The translations under genes were made by a program, and so were the position numbers. From RFXV01 sp038150465 (GTDB lineage: Bacteria > Bacteroidota > Bacteroidia > Flavobacteriales > Schleiferiaceae), in assembly GCA_038150465.1 (NCBI GenBank), contig JAYOTP010000017.1, positions 1-49,610 on the forward strand: DNA of 49,610 nucleotides, given 5' to 3'. The notes below the pieces were generated by a model, which saw nothing but the letters and a program-made list of their open reading frames with translations, ran no database searches and had not been told where the DNA came from. Shown here piece after piece: positions 16,162 through 24,481 of the stretch; position 1 is the stretch's first letter; each line of letters begins with the position of its first letter.

Positions 16162-16677
16162 ATGTACAGAAAAGCACTTTCCCTCATATTGTTCGGGTCT
16201 TTCCTATTCACCGCATGCACCGGAAATGGTACCGCCGCGGAAACTTCTGAAACCGAGTCTGCTGCAGAGGCATCAGAGGCCCCCAGCCTGGAGGTCTATG
16301 GAGACAGCAGCATGACACCCGATAACGCTCTGGAAGTCGGCGACCTGCTCGCCTATATGGAGGGAAAAGATTCTGTGAATGTGAAACTCCGCGGTGTCAT
16401 CAATGCCTGCTGTCAGAAAAAAGGTTGCTGGATGGACATGGACCTCTCAGAGGACCAAAGCATGACCGTTCGGTTCAAGGACTATGGCTTCTTTGTGCCC
16501 ATGAATTCTGCCGGACGGACAGCGGTGATCGAAGGAGTGGCCAAGGTCGATACACAAGGCGTTGATTGGTTGCGCCACAAGGCCGAGGACGCTGGCCGAT
16601 CAGAAGAAGAGATCGCAGCCATCACTGAACCCATTGTTTCGGTGACCTTTATGGCCGACGGGGTGATTCTGGAGTAA
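16162..16677 (+). CDS. DUF4920 lipoprotein
   Basis: This 171-residue protein has a lipoprotein signal (MYRKALSLILFGSFLFTAC, cleavage before Cys19), then a Ser/Glu/Ala-rich linker and the DUF4920 domain (about 50-170). The domain contains GVINACCQKKGCWMDMDL followed by VRFKDYGFFVPMNSAG. The cysteine cluster CCxxxGC is the conserved hallmark and may bind metal or act in thiol redox; no function is established to my knowledge. An upstream in-frame start at 16126 would put the promoter inside the gene. It lies five bases before the heme-c-like lipoprotein. Confidence 0.8.
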   Translation: MYRKALSLILFGSFLFTACTGNGTAAETSETESAAEASEAPSLEVYGDSSMTPDNALEVGDLLAYMEGKDSVNVKLRGVINACCQKKGCWMDMDLSEDQSMTVRFKDYGFFVPMNSAGRTAVIEGVAKVDTQGVDWLRHKAEDAGRSEEEIAAITEPIVSVTFMADGVILE

Positions 16678-16682
16678 GCGCC

Positions 16683-17126
16683 ATGCATCTGCTGCTCCGT
16701 ACAGGCCTTCTTTTGCTGCTGCTCGCTTGTTCCCAAAAGAACGAGGATCCGCCTGCAGCGACCGAGTCTGAAATGCGTACTTACTCTGAACTTTCCGGAC
16801 TGATGCTGGGCGTTCAAGCCTATCAAAAGGTTCTGAGGGACTCTGTGCGATCAGGCGCTTCTCAATTGCCGAACAACCCCATGGATCTCGCTCGATTGCA
16901 TTCAGCACAGGCCACAGACAGCCGGGAGCTCGAGGGCAACTACCACGAATTGGCCGATCACTTCATCCAATGGAACGACAGCGTGCATTCCGGGGCCAAG
17001 ACGCGAAGGATCGAAGCATTCAACAAGAGCATCGACGCCTGCATACAATGCCACAGTTCGAGATGTCCCGGACCCATTTCGTCCATTCGCAAACTCTATC
17101 TGCCTGTTTCCGACAGCGCCTCATGA
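16683..17126 (+). CDS. Lipoprotein with a single c-type heme motif
   Basis: This 147-residue protein has a signal peptide ending in a lipobox (LLLLLLACSQ, Cys16), then a mostly helical domain. Near the C-terminus is ACIQCHSSRCPGPISSIRKL, which holds a CxxCH heme c attachment site (CIQCH) plus a third Cys. The placement of CxxCH close to the C-terminus of a helical domain recalls cytochrome c prime-type folds. It is probably a periplasmic electron carrier or sensor. It is co-transcribed with the DUF4920 lipoprotein, and its stop overlaps mnmD (ATGA). Confidence 0.75.
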   Translation: MHLLLRTGLLLLLLACSQKNEDPPAATESEMRTYSELSGLMLGVQAYQKVLRDSVRSGASQLPNNPMDLARLHSAQATDSRELEGNYHELADHFIQWNDSVHSGAKTRRIEAFNKSIDACIQCHSSRCPGPISSIRKLYLPVSDSAS

Positions 17127-17776
17127 TCGAACGGCCGGTCGTACCCACAGCAGATGGAAGCCTCACACTTTGGGATGAGCGCACCGGACAGCATTATCAT
17201 TCCCTTCATGGCGCAAGACGCGAGTCGGAACATGTCTTTATCAAAAATGGCCTCGACCCTTTCCTGGGAAAAGAAGATCTGCGCATCCTTGAATTGGGAT
17301 TCGGTACCGGACTGAATGCCTTGCTGGCTTGCATTTGGGCCCAAAAACACCAAATGCCGGTTCGCTACCTGAGCTGCGATCTCTATCCGCTGGACCGTCG
17401 GGATTTCATCGATTCAGCAGATCCTTCTGAAAAGGCGGTCTGGAATCAGCTCCTCGATGGCCCATGGGGAGAAGAGATACGGATCGACAAGTATTTTTCC
17501 CTCAAAAAAGAACGATGCGACATACGCAGCTTGGTTGGCCATCACGAAGCATTCGACACCGTATTCCACGATGCCTTTTCTCCCGATTCTGAACCCGAAC
17601 TCTGGACATTGGACGTTTTCCAAAGCATGTATGCAGCCTTGAAAGGGAACGGATCGTGGGTCAGCTACAGCGCAAAAGGACAAGTGCGAAGGGATCTGCA
17701 GACGGCCGGATTCATTGTGGAACGCCTCGAAGGCCCACCAGGAAAAAGAGAAATGCTCCGCGGATGGAAGAAATGA
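17123..17776 (+). CDS. mnmD: tRNA 5-methylaminomethyl-2-thiouridine methyltransferase MnmD
   Basis: This 217-residue SAM-dependent methyltransferase performs the last step of mnm5(s2)U34 formation in tRNA wobble positions. The SAM-binding motif is LELGFGTGLNALL (about 64-76), and the family signature FHDAFSPDSEPELWT (about 150-164) is clear. It is a stand-alone MnmD without the FAD-dependent MnmC1 oxidase domain found in E. coli MnmC. The ATG at 17123 overlaps the upstream stop; the longer frame from 16970 lies inside the lipoprotein gene and is not used. Confidence 0.88.
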   Translation: MIERPVVPTADGSLTLWDERTGQHYHSLHGARRESEHVFIKNGLDPFLGKEDLRILELGFGTGLNALLACIWAQKHQMPVRYLSCDLYPLDRRDFIDSADPSEKAVWNQLLDGPWGEEIRIDKYFSLKKERCDIRSLVGHHEAFDTVFHDAFSPDSEPELWTLDVFQSMYAALKGNGSWVSYSAKGQVRRDLQTAGFIVERLEGPPGKREMLRGWKK

Positions 17777-18201
17777 AAAGATTCAATGTGCGGGTCTATG
17801 GCTGTCTGACCCATCCGGACCTGGGGATACTTACTTCTGTAGAAAAGATCCAGGGCCGAACCTACCGAAAATTCCCAGGCGGCGGACTCGAGTGGGGAGA
17901 GAGCACGCGCGATTGCCTGCAGCGTGAATTTCTGGAAGAACTCGATCTGCCTGTTCAGGCCGGAGCGCATATCTATACGACCGACTTTTTTCAGCGCTCG
18001 GCTTTTCGTCCGAATGAGCAGGTGATCAGCATCTACATGGAAGCCATTCCTGATGACGGCACCAAAGAAAGGCTCGAAGACCTTCAGGCCATAGAGAAAG
18101 ACCATCGTGCGGAATGGATCAGCCTGCACAATTTCCATGAAGACTTGTTCGAACTTCCAACGGATCGGGCATTTGCTCAATTGATGAAACAGCAACAGTG
18201 A
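17773..18201 (+). CDS. NUDIX hydrolase
   Basis: This 142-residue enzyme hydrolyses a nucleoside diphosphate linked to another moiety. The Nudix box runs from GGLEWGES to REFLEELDL (about 36-58), matching Gx5Ex7REUxEExGU except that the last Gly is Asp. The metal-binding REFLEE core is intact. The start ATG overlaps the mnmD stop (ATGA), and its stop overlaps the epimerase start (GTGA). The substrate cannot be told. Confidence 0.85.
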   Translation: MKRFNVRVYGCLTHPDLGILTSVEKIQGRTYRKFPGGGLEWGESTRDCLQREFLEELDLPVQAGAHIYTTDFFQRSAFRPNEQVISIYMEAIPDDGTKERLEDLQAIEKDHRAEWISLHNFHEDLFELPTDRAFAQLMKQQQ

Positions 18202-19270
18202 AAAAGACAGCGCTGATCACAGGAGGCAGTGGGTTGGTTGGCACCCACCTGACGGATTGGCTGATCGGGCAGGGTCAGCAGGTGGTCCATCTCTCCACCC
18301 GCAAGAACTATCAGCCCACAAGAGATGTGGTACGCAGCGCCTACTGGGACCCGGAAAATGGACACATGGATGCCGAGATCCTCAAAGAGGTCGATGTCAT
18401 CTACCATCTGGCCGGAGCCTCCGTTTCCAAAAGATGGACACCCGCATACAAGCAGGCCATCCTTCAAAGCCGATTGAGATCCACGCAAACCCTCTGGGAC
18501 GCGCTGAATTCAGTAGAGCATTCGGTCGAGCAGCTGCTGAGTGCATCCGCTGTGGGCATCTACCCCACATCTGAGCAGACCCTTTACCGGGAGGACGCCG
18601 AACCCGCCCATGACTTTCTGGGCAGCGTCACCCAACATTGGGAGCGAAAGGTCCAGGATATGGCAACCGATCTACAACTCCCCGTCTGCCTTCTTCGCAT
18701 CGGCATTGTTCTGAGCAAACAGGGCGGTGCCCTGAAGGAAATGGAGCCCGTATTCAAATGGGGCTTGGGCATGCCGCTCGGGAATGGTAAGCAGTGGATG
18801 TCCTGGATCCATGCTGACGACCTGGCCCGCCAATTCCACTTCTGCGCCGAGAAAAAGCTGCAGGGCATATTCAATGCAGGCGGACCTGAACCGATCACCA
18901 ATGCAGACTTCAGCCGTGCTTTGGCATCGGCACTGAAACGGCCTTATCCNNNNNNNNNNNNNNNNNNNNNNNNNNNNNNNNNNNNNNNNNNNNNNNNNNN
19001 NNNNNNNNNNNNNNNNNNNNNNNNNNNNNNNNNNNNNNNNNNNNNNNNNTCACCAATGCAGACTTCAGCCGTGCTTTGGCATCGGCACTGAAACGGCCTT
19101 ATCCCTTTTCGTGGATGGGTGTCCCCGGCGGGGCGCTGAAAATGATGCTTGGGGAAAAGGCCACGCTGGCACTTATGAGCCAGAACACATCGGATGAAAA
19201 GATCAAGAGCCATGGGTTCACCTATCTGCATTCTGAATTGTCTGGTGCATTGGACAGCATCTACCGCTGA
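18198..19270 (+). CDS. TIGR01777-type NAD-dependent epimerase/dehydratase (YfcH/SulA family), split by an assembly gap
   Basis: The N-terminal part begins with GTG at 18198 and carries the Rossmann motif TALITGGSGLVGTHL and YHLAGASVSKRWT. The C-terminal part (PFSWMGVPGGALKMMLGEKATLALMS through SIYR, stop at 19270) follows the N run in the matching frame. The 55 bases before the gap are repeated exactly after it. Deleting the 100 N and one repeat copy leaves 918 bases, an uninterrupted 305-codon gene of normal family length. So the gene is intact and the break is an assembly artefact. The family's substrate is unknown. Confidence 0.85.
18895..18949 (+). repeat. 55-base contig-end overlap, left copy
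   Basis: This is identical to 19050-19104 and ends exactly where the N run starts. It is the last 55 bases of one contig, not a biological repeat. Confidence 0.95.
18950..19049. other. 100-N scaffold gap (artificial)
   Basis: Exactly 100 unknown bases, the conventional filler for gaps of unknown size. The flanking 55-base identity and the restored reading frame indicate that no sequence is missing. Confidence 0.95.
19050..19104 (+). repeat. 55-base contig-end overlap, right copy
   Basis: This is identical to 18895-18949 and begins directly after the N run. Fifty-five is a typical k-mer length in short-read assemblers, which explains its exact size. Confidence 0.95.
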
Positions 19271-19359
19271 AACGCCGATCGAAAAAGAAGGCGGAATCCT
19301 ACTAAAAATTTTCTGATTCTTCATTCATTCCCTATTTTCAGGCCGCGAAAATTGAAGGA

Positions 19360-20529
19360 ATGAAAAAGACGTTTTCTCTCGCCTTGCTTTTTGGAGCGAT
19401 AAGCATTCAGGCTCAGGTAGATCTCATCAATCGAGTAAAGGACAACGGCAGTTCAAGCGAGGACATCGAGTTCACCACGGTATACGACATCGAAGCACTG
19501 GAGGTCGAAGACCAAGGCCGATCGGGTACATGCTGGAGTTTTTCCGCCACCGGATTCCTCGAAAGCGAATGCATTCGCAAAGGCAATCGGGTGGATCTAA
19601 GTGCACTCTATGTCGTTCGCAAGGTCTACGAGGAGAAAGCTGAGAAGTACATACGCCTGCACGGTGCCCTCAATTTTGGGCAGGGAGGCGCCCTGCCTGA
19701 TGCGATCTTCGTTCTCAAAGAGCACGGTGCTGTTCCGGAGGAGATCTATAGCGGCAGACCGGACAAAGGACAGCGGATCGATCACGGTGAGCTGGAAGAT
19801 GCCCTCAGCAGTCTGTTGGATGCCGTTTTGAAAAGGGAAGGTCGTGCGCTGAAAAGCAACTGGAAAGAGGCCGTGAGCGGTCTGTTGGATGCCTACCTCG
19901 GTCCGGTTCCTGAATCCTTCGATTGGGAGGGCAAGACCTATACGCCAAGGAGCTTTGCAGACGACTTCCTGAAGTTGAATGCAGACGACTATCTGCAGGT
20001 CACGAGCTTCGTTTACCAACCCTACTACGCCCCCATGATGATCGAAGTTCCCGACAACTGGATGTGGGGCAGCAGCTGGAATCTGCCACTCGATGAATTC
20101 ATGAGTGTTCTCGATGCCTCTCTCTCAGAAGGCTACACCCTCGCCTGGGCAACGGATGTCAGTGAAAAGGGATTCAGCATTCGCAACGGATTGGCCATCA
20201 ACCCGGACAGGGAACAGCTCGAACTGCTCGGACTCGATGACCCCTTCATTGCTGGCTGTCCGGAGATCAAGGTCAGTGAGGAGTTGCGGCAAGCTGATTT
20301 TGATGCCTGGAAGACCACGGACGACCACGGCATGCAGATCGTAGGCAAAGTGACCGATCAGACAGGTAAAGCCTATTACGCGGTGCGCAATTCATGGGGC
20401 GATCGGGAGAACCCTTATCGATCAGGTCATCTGTACGCCACTGAATCCTTCATTGCCCACAAGAGCATTAGCTTGGTAGTGAACGTTGAAGCTCTGCCTG
20501 CTCGTCTGAGAAAGAAACTCGATCTATAA
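19360..20529 (+). CDS. C1B-family cysteine peptidase (bleomycin hydrolase/aminopeptidase C-like), exported
   Basis: This 389-residue papain-fold peptidase has a signal peptide (FSLALLFGAISIQAQ). Catalytic residues are visible: the oxyanion Gln52 and nucleophile Cys58 in DQGRSGTCWSFS, the His in TDDHGMQIVG and the Asn in VRNSWGDRENPY. The papain halves are separated by a long insertion (about 100-250), as in PepC/bleomycin hydrolase. Unlike cytosolic PepC, this protein is exported, a form common in Bacteroidota. The last six bases overlap the convergent DUF493 gene. Confidence 0.85.
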   Translation: MKKTFSLALLFGAISIQAQVDLINRVKDNGSSSEDIEFTTVYDIEALEVEDQGRSGTCWSFSATGFLESECIRKGNRVDLSALYVVRKVYEEKAEKYIRLHGALNFGQGGALPDAIFVLKEHGAVPEEIYSGRPDKGQRIDHGELEDALSSLLDAVLKREGRALKSNWKEAVSGLLDAYLGPVPESFDWEGKTYTPRSFADDFLKLNADDYLQVTSFVYQPYYAPMMIEVPDNWMWGSSWNLPLDEFMSVLDASLSEGYTLAWATDVSEKGFSIRNGLAINPDREQLELLGLDDPFIAGCPEIKVSEELRQADFDAWKTTDDHGMQIVGKVTDQTGKAYYAVRNSWGDRENPYRSGHLYATESFIAHKSISLVVNVEALPARLRKKLDL

Positions 20530-20808
20530 GGCGATCAGGCCTTCGATCTTGCTGGCTTCCTTGTACCGCTCGATCACTTTGTCCGGATGGGTCATCACTT
20601 CTTTCGCCGTGATGCTGATGTACTTACCACCGCTCGAGCTGCGACGGTTGATCTGTGCCTCCTCAGCATCAAAGAGATTTTCCACGCGCGCGATCTTGCT
20701 GTTGTCCGCCGGAACGATGAATTTGAACATATAGAGCTGCGGCCAGCTTCCCTGAGCCTTCAGCTTTTCTTCCAAATTCTTCCAGAACGATTCGTTTTTT
20801 TCCTCCAT
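20524..20808 (-). CDS. DUF493 family protein (YbeD-like)
   Basis: This 94-residue cytoplasmic protein has a small ferredoxin-like alpha/beta fold, typified by WPQLYMFKFIVPADN and SSSGGKYISITAKEVMTHPDKVIERY. Members may be regulatory domains, but the function is not established. It is a single-gene unit converging on the C1B peptidase with a six-base overlap. The start ATG at 20808 is close to the divergent promoter of the YbjQ gene. Confidence 0.85.
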   Translation of the reverse strand: MEEKNESFWKNLEEKLKAQGSWPQLYMFKFIVPADNSKIARVENLFDAEEAQINRRSSSGGKYISITAKEVMTHPDKVIERYKEASKIEGLIAL

Positions 20809-20830
20809 GGCCGTTCAAAGTTCGGTCATC

Positions 20831-20861
20831 TTGTTCGATCCTTCGGGGCATCGTAGCTTTC
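20831..20861 (+). promoter_or_regulatory. Promoter for the YbjQ-family gene
   Basis: TTG (20831-20833), a 20-base spacer, then TAGCTTTC (20854-20861), one mismatch from TAnnTTTG. Transcription would begin a few bases before the ATG at 20876. Confidence 0.5.
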
Positions 20862-20875
20862 AAAAAAATATACAT

Positions 20876-21193
20876 ATGATCATCAGCACCACGCCCCAAA
20901 TAGAAGGACATCCAGTCAAGGTTCACCACGGCATCGTTACCGGAGAGACCATTATTGGCGCCAATCTCTTTCGGGATCTTTTTGCAAGCATCAGGGATGT
21001 GGTGGGCGGAAGAAGCGGTGCCTATGAGGAGGTGCTTCAGGAAGCCCGGGAAACCGCTCTAAGGGAGATGCAGGAGCGTGCAGAAGAGAGAGGGGCAAAT
21101 GCGGTGGTCGGCGTCGATCTGGATTACGAAGTGGTCGGAAAAGGCGGCAGTATGCTCATGGTCAGCGCATCGGGCACGGCTGTGAGTATCTGA
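20876..21193 (+). CDS. YbjQ/UPF0145 family protein
   Basis: This 105-residue protein begins MIISTTPQIEGHPVKVHHGI and continues with VTGETIIGANLFRDLFASIRDVVGGRSGAYE and ERGANAVVGVDLDYEVVG, the standard UPF0145 (YbjQ) pattern. The family forms small pentameric alpha/beta assemblies and is often annotated as heavy-metal-binding, without firm proof. An upstream in-frame start at 20807 would add 23 residues but lies across the promoter, so I use 20876. Confidence 0.88.
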   Translation: MIISTTPQIEGHPVKVHHGIVTGETIIGANLFRDLFASIRDVVGGRSGAYEEVLQEARETALREMQERAEERGANAVVGVDLDYEVVGKGGSMLMVSASGTAVSI

Positions 21194-21247
21194 ATGCATT
21201 TTCGAACATTCTTCTGCAGAACTGCCCAGAGAAGGCAGTAGAGAATC

Positions 21248-21255
21248 TACCTTTG
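21248..21255 (+). promoter_or_regulatory. -7 promoter box for the BatA-like gene
   Basis: TACCTTTG is an exact TAnnTTTG match only four bases before the ATG at 21260. If used, the transcript would start at or within the start codon, so it would be leaderless. No -33 element is evident. Confidence 0.45.
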
Positions 21256-21259
21256 AACA

Positions 21260-23242
21260 ATGGGTTTTTCCTATCCCCTGTTTCTCTGGATGCTCACGGC
21301 CCTGGCCGTTCCCATTGTTGTGCATTTATTGAAATTCAGACCGCGTCAGACCCTTTACTTCAGCGACATCCGATTCCTCAAGGAGACCGCCTCGACACAG
21401 GCGCGTATGCACAAACTCCGTGACATCCTTCTGCTCCTGCTGCGACTGTTGGCGATCGCCTGCCTTGTTCTTGGCTTTTCCATGCCCTTTATCAAGAAGG
21501 AAGGCCTTGCATCTGTTGAAAATGAGGACGGATCGGAGATCTACCTCTTTGTAGATGCTTCCCTGAGCATGGATGCCCAGGAAGAAGAGGGCAATTCGTG
21601 GAACGGGATGTTCCGTTCGCTCAATGCCTGGCTTTCTTCTGCCACTCAGGACAAAAGCCTATTTATTTCCGATGCCTCCGGATACTTTTCTGCGGCGCGT
21701 TCTCCTTCAGAGGCATGGAAGATGCTCAGTGGAATCGAGCCGCACATAGGTGCAGCCTCTCCCCTTTCTGTCTATCAAAAATGGAAAAACGAAGGATCCA
21801 AAGGGCAGCTGATCATGGTCTCTGACCTGCAGAGGAATCAATGGGAGGAGCTGTTTCAGGATTCTGTACACAGCAGGGTCATGATCCTGCCTGTCGAACA
21901 TTCTTCCGATCAGCGCAACTTATCGATCGACAGCGTTTGGGCAGAAGTCCCTTTCACACGTCCCGGGCTGGAACAGCGCCTTCAGGTGCAGGTCAGAAAT
22001 CACTCTTCCAAGTCCGTGAGCAGCACCCTTGAACTCCTTCAGGATCGTCGGGTGGAAAACTTTGAATCCATCGAACTCGATGCGGGCGCCGTGGAGATCC
22101 TTTCGTTGAATTTCATTCCGGGCGGGAGCGGACATGCACAATTACAGCTGACCGACAGGAGCTGGCGTTTCGACAACATCTTTCACATCGCATGGAATCA
22201 GGGCCAAATACCGCATGTCCTCATTTACGACAACGGACAAGCAGAGACGGATTGGCCCAGGATCTTTCCGGAGACAGAATTCGAAAGCGAGCTATGGAAG
22301 GATAAAACAGAAGATGCAACAGGCACAACGGCCGATCTGATCGTTCTGGCCGACTGGACACCCGGCTCGGGTCTGATGGAGCAAGTGGAGCAGATGGCGC
22401 AATCGGGCGCTGACCTGGTGATCTGGCCCTCCAAGACGGGCGCCTATCCCCGTTTCCTCAGCAGCCTCTCCAATTGGAGCAACGGGCAGGATTCAGGGCG
22501 CTTCAGAGGCGACTTGATCGATAAAGAGAATGCGCTCTTTCGCTCGGTCTTCTCGCGGATCCCTGAAAACCCTGCACTGCCAGTGGACAGAAAGAGGAAT
22601 CTGCTGCAGGAAACCAATGGCTGGAGGGGAATGATCCAGTACGAAGACGGATACCTGCAGCTGGCCCAGCGCCAATTGGGTTCTTCTTCGATCCTTCTCT
22701 TTGCCTCTGCCCTTTCGCCCGAATGGAGCCACTGGGCGCAGGAGGATCTGACCCTCCCCCTGCTCCATCAGGCCTCCTGGCGCACCCAGGCCAGCAACTC
22801 ATTGGAACTGAAAGCCCGGCCCGCAGCCTCTTGGACGCTTCCCCATCCGAAGGGAAATATGGAGCAGGCGATCCGTGCAGTTGACGATGCGGGACGAATA
22901 TTCGTTCCCGGGCAACGCCGCATGGCGGGCTCCACTCAGATCGTGTTCGGCCCAGAATTCAGCCAGCCCGGGGTGTATGCGCTTGTGGACGATCAGGATT
23001 CCCTTGGCCTACTGGCTGTCAATCCTTCCTTTGAAGAACGTGACCTGCGCTTTTTCGACCGGGCCGAACTGCCTGCAGAATGGCAAAGTCAGCTTGTGGA
23101 ATGGGAAGAGCTGGAGCTGTTCGGAGCTGTATCGAAGGAATCGGACCTCTGGGTGATCCTGCTGGGTCTTGGGCTTCTCTTTCTGCTCATTGAGGGCGTT
23201 GTCCCTAAGTTTGCACAGCCTAAAAGTTCGCAGACCGAATGA
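21260..23242 (+). CDS. BatA-type membrane protein with von Willebrand A-like domain
   Basis: This 660-residue protein has the double-membrane-segment N-terminus of the BatA family (WMLTALAVPIVVHLLKFRP and DILLLLLRLLAIACLVLGF, about 10-75), followed by LYFSDIRFL between them. A vWA-like domain follows with a partial MIDAS motif D99-A-S-L-S103 (IYLFVDASLSMD). A long periplasmic part and a C-terminal helix (LWVILLGLGLLFLLIEGVVP, about 627-646) complete it. It resembles Bacteroidota BatA-domain proteins, not the classical MoxR-linked BatA itself. Its stop overlaps the dihydroorotase-like start (ATGA), a conserved pairing in this phylum. Confidence 0.85.
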   Translation: MGFSYPLFLWMLTALAVPIVVHLLKFRPRQTLYFSDIRFLKETASTQARMHKLRDILLLLLRLLAIACLVLGFSMPFIKKEGLASVENEDGSEIYLFVDASLSMDAQEEEGNSWNGMFRSLNAWLSSATQDKSLFISDASGYFSAARSPSEAWKMLSGIEPHIGAASPLSVYQKWKNEGSKGQLIMVSDLQRNQWEELFQDSVHSRVMILPVEHSSDQRNLSIDSVWAEVPFTRPGLEQRLQVQVRNHSSKSVSSTLELLQDRRVENFESIELDAGAVEILSLNFIPGGSGHAQLQLTDRSWRFDNIFHIAWNQGQIPHVLIYDNGQAETDWPRIFPETEFESELWKDKTEDATGTTADLIVLADWTPGSGLMEQVEQMAQSGADLVIWPSKTGAYPRFLSSLSNWSNGQDSGRFRGDLIDKENALFRSVFSRIPENPALPVDRKRNLLQETNGWRGMIQYEDGYLQLAQRQLGSSSILLFASALSPEWSHWAQEDLTLPLLHQASWRTQASNSLELKARPAASWTLPHPKGNMEQAIRAVDDAGRIFVPGQRRMAGSTQIVFGPEFSQPGVYALVDDQDSLGLLAVNPSFEERDLRFFDRAELPAEWQSQLVEWEELELFGAVSKESDLWVILLGLGLLFLLIEGVVPKFAQPKSSQTE

Positions 23243-24477
23243 AAGTGCACCTACCAAAAGCCCGGATCGTCCAGCCTCATGGCCCATTGAATGGAGTGAT
23301 CAGGGATCTGTGGTTCGAGAATGGTGCGCTGATCTCTCCCCCGACAAAGCCCAGCGGCGATGATGTGGACACCCTGGCTGAAGGCTGTTTTGTTTCTGCA
23401 GGCTGGGTCGACCTTCGTGCCCGTTCCTTCGATCCAGGTATGCCGGAAAGAGAAACGCTTACCAGCTTGTTGCATGCTGCAGATGCAGGTGGATACGAAC
23501 AAGTGGGCATCTTACCGGTCACCGAACCGACAGCAGACCATTCCGCGGTCATCGAATACGCCAAGAATCGCTCACAAGGCACGCACAGCCGTCCCTTGTT
23601 CATTGGTGCGCTGTCTCGGGGAATGGAAGGAAGAGAACTCGCAGAACTGCAAGAACTCAAGGAAAGTGGTGCAGTCGCCTTCTCTGACGGTGGCCGACCC
23701 ATCGCCAATGGCCATTTCCTGAAGGTCGCTATGGAGTATTCGGCCATGCTGGATATACCGCTCATACTTCGCCCCGATGACCCCTTCCTGTTCGGTATGG
23801 GTGCAGCCCGTGAAAGCCTGAACAGTTTTCGCTCTGGGATGGCAGGCATCCCGGCAGTCTCGGAGGTGATCGGGATCGATCGGATCGCTGAATTGGCCCG
23901 ATACACTTCCTGTTCGGTTCACCTGACATCGATCAGCACAAAAGAGGGCCTGGACCGTCTTAGGCAATACAAAGGCAAAGACTATCCTCTGACTGCAGAT
24001 GTGGCCATTGCCCACCTTGCACTGGGACAAGAAGGTCTCCTGGATTTTGATACGAATTGGAAGCAGGTGCCGCCGCTGGGCAGCGAAGACGATCAAAAAG
24101 CCCTCATTGAAGGTCTTTGCGATGGCAGCATAGATGCCGTGGTGAGCGATCATCATCCGGTCAATGTGGAACAAAAAGTCTGTACCTACCAAGAGGCTGA
24201 AGAAGGGATCTCCTGCATACAGGCGACGCATTCCCTATTGCGTTCTGTTCCCGGGCTGAGTGAAGAACGCTTTGTTGAATTGATGAGCAGCGGACCCCGG
24301 CGGATCCTCGGTTTGAGTGAACCCGATTTTCAGCCCGGCGGCCCAGGCGGGTACACCCTGTACCGTCCAGATTCAAAGACGCAGTACGCAACGGAAAACT
24401 GGCATTCCACCTCCTCGAACTTCCCTTTTCTCGGCCAAAGGCTGCCTGGAGAAGTCCTGGGCTGCATGCGCAGCTGA
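23239..24477 (+). CDS. Dihydroorotase-like amidohydrolase, probably non-catalytic
   Basis: This 412-residue protein has overall dihydroorotase/amidohydrolase architecture: GCFVSAGWVDLRARSFDPG near 49-67, AGAVAFSDGG-like and SDHHPVNVEQK motifs, and a final PFLGQRLPGEVLG. In active enzymes the first motif reads DxHxHxRxPG. Here both metal-binding His are Arg (R60, R62), and the substrate-binding Arg is Phe (F64). Comparable PyrC-prime proteins elsewhere do not catalyse the reaction but support aspartate transcarbamoylase. A true pyrC would then lie elsewhere. It is coupled to the BatA-like gene by ATGA. Confidence 0.8.
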   Translation: MKVHLPKARIVQPHGPLNGVIRDLWFENGALISPPTKPSGDDVDTLAEGCFVSAGWVDLRARSFDPGMPERETLTSLLHAADAGGYEQVGILPVTEPTADHSAVIEYAKNRSQGTHSRPLFIGALSRGMEGRELAELQELKESGAVAFSDGGRPIANGHFLKVAMEYSAMLDIPLILRPDDPFLFGMGAARESLNSFRSGMAGIPAVSEVIGIDRIAELARYTSCSVHLTSISTKEGLDRLRQYKGKDYPLTADVAIAHLALGQEGLLDFDTNWKQVPPLGSEDDQKALIEGLCDGSIDAVVSDHHPVNVEQKVCTYQEAEEGISCIQATHSLLRSVPGLSEERFVELMSSGPRRILGLSEPDFQPGGPGGYTLYRPDSKTQYATENWHSTSSNFPFLGQRLPGEVLGCMRS

Positions 24478-24481
24478 GCGA

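Noticed and set aside
18895..19104. Direct 55-base repeat as a possible mobile-element footprint
   Set aside because: It borders a 100-N filler exactly and removing it restores a gene, so it is an assembly artefact.
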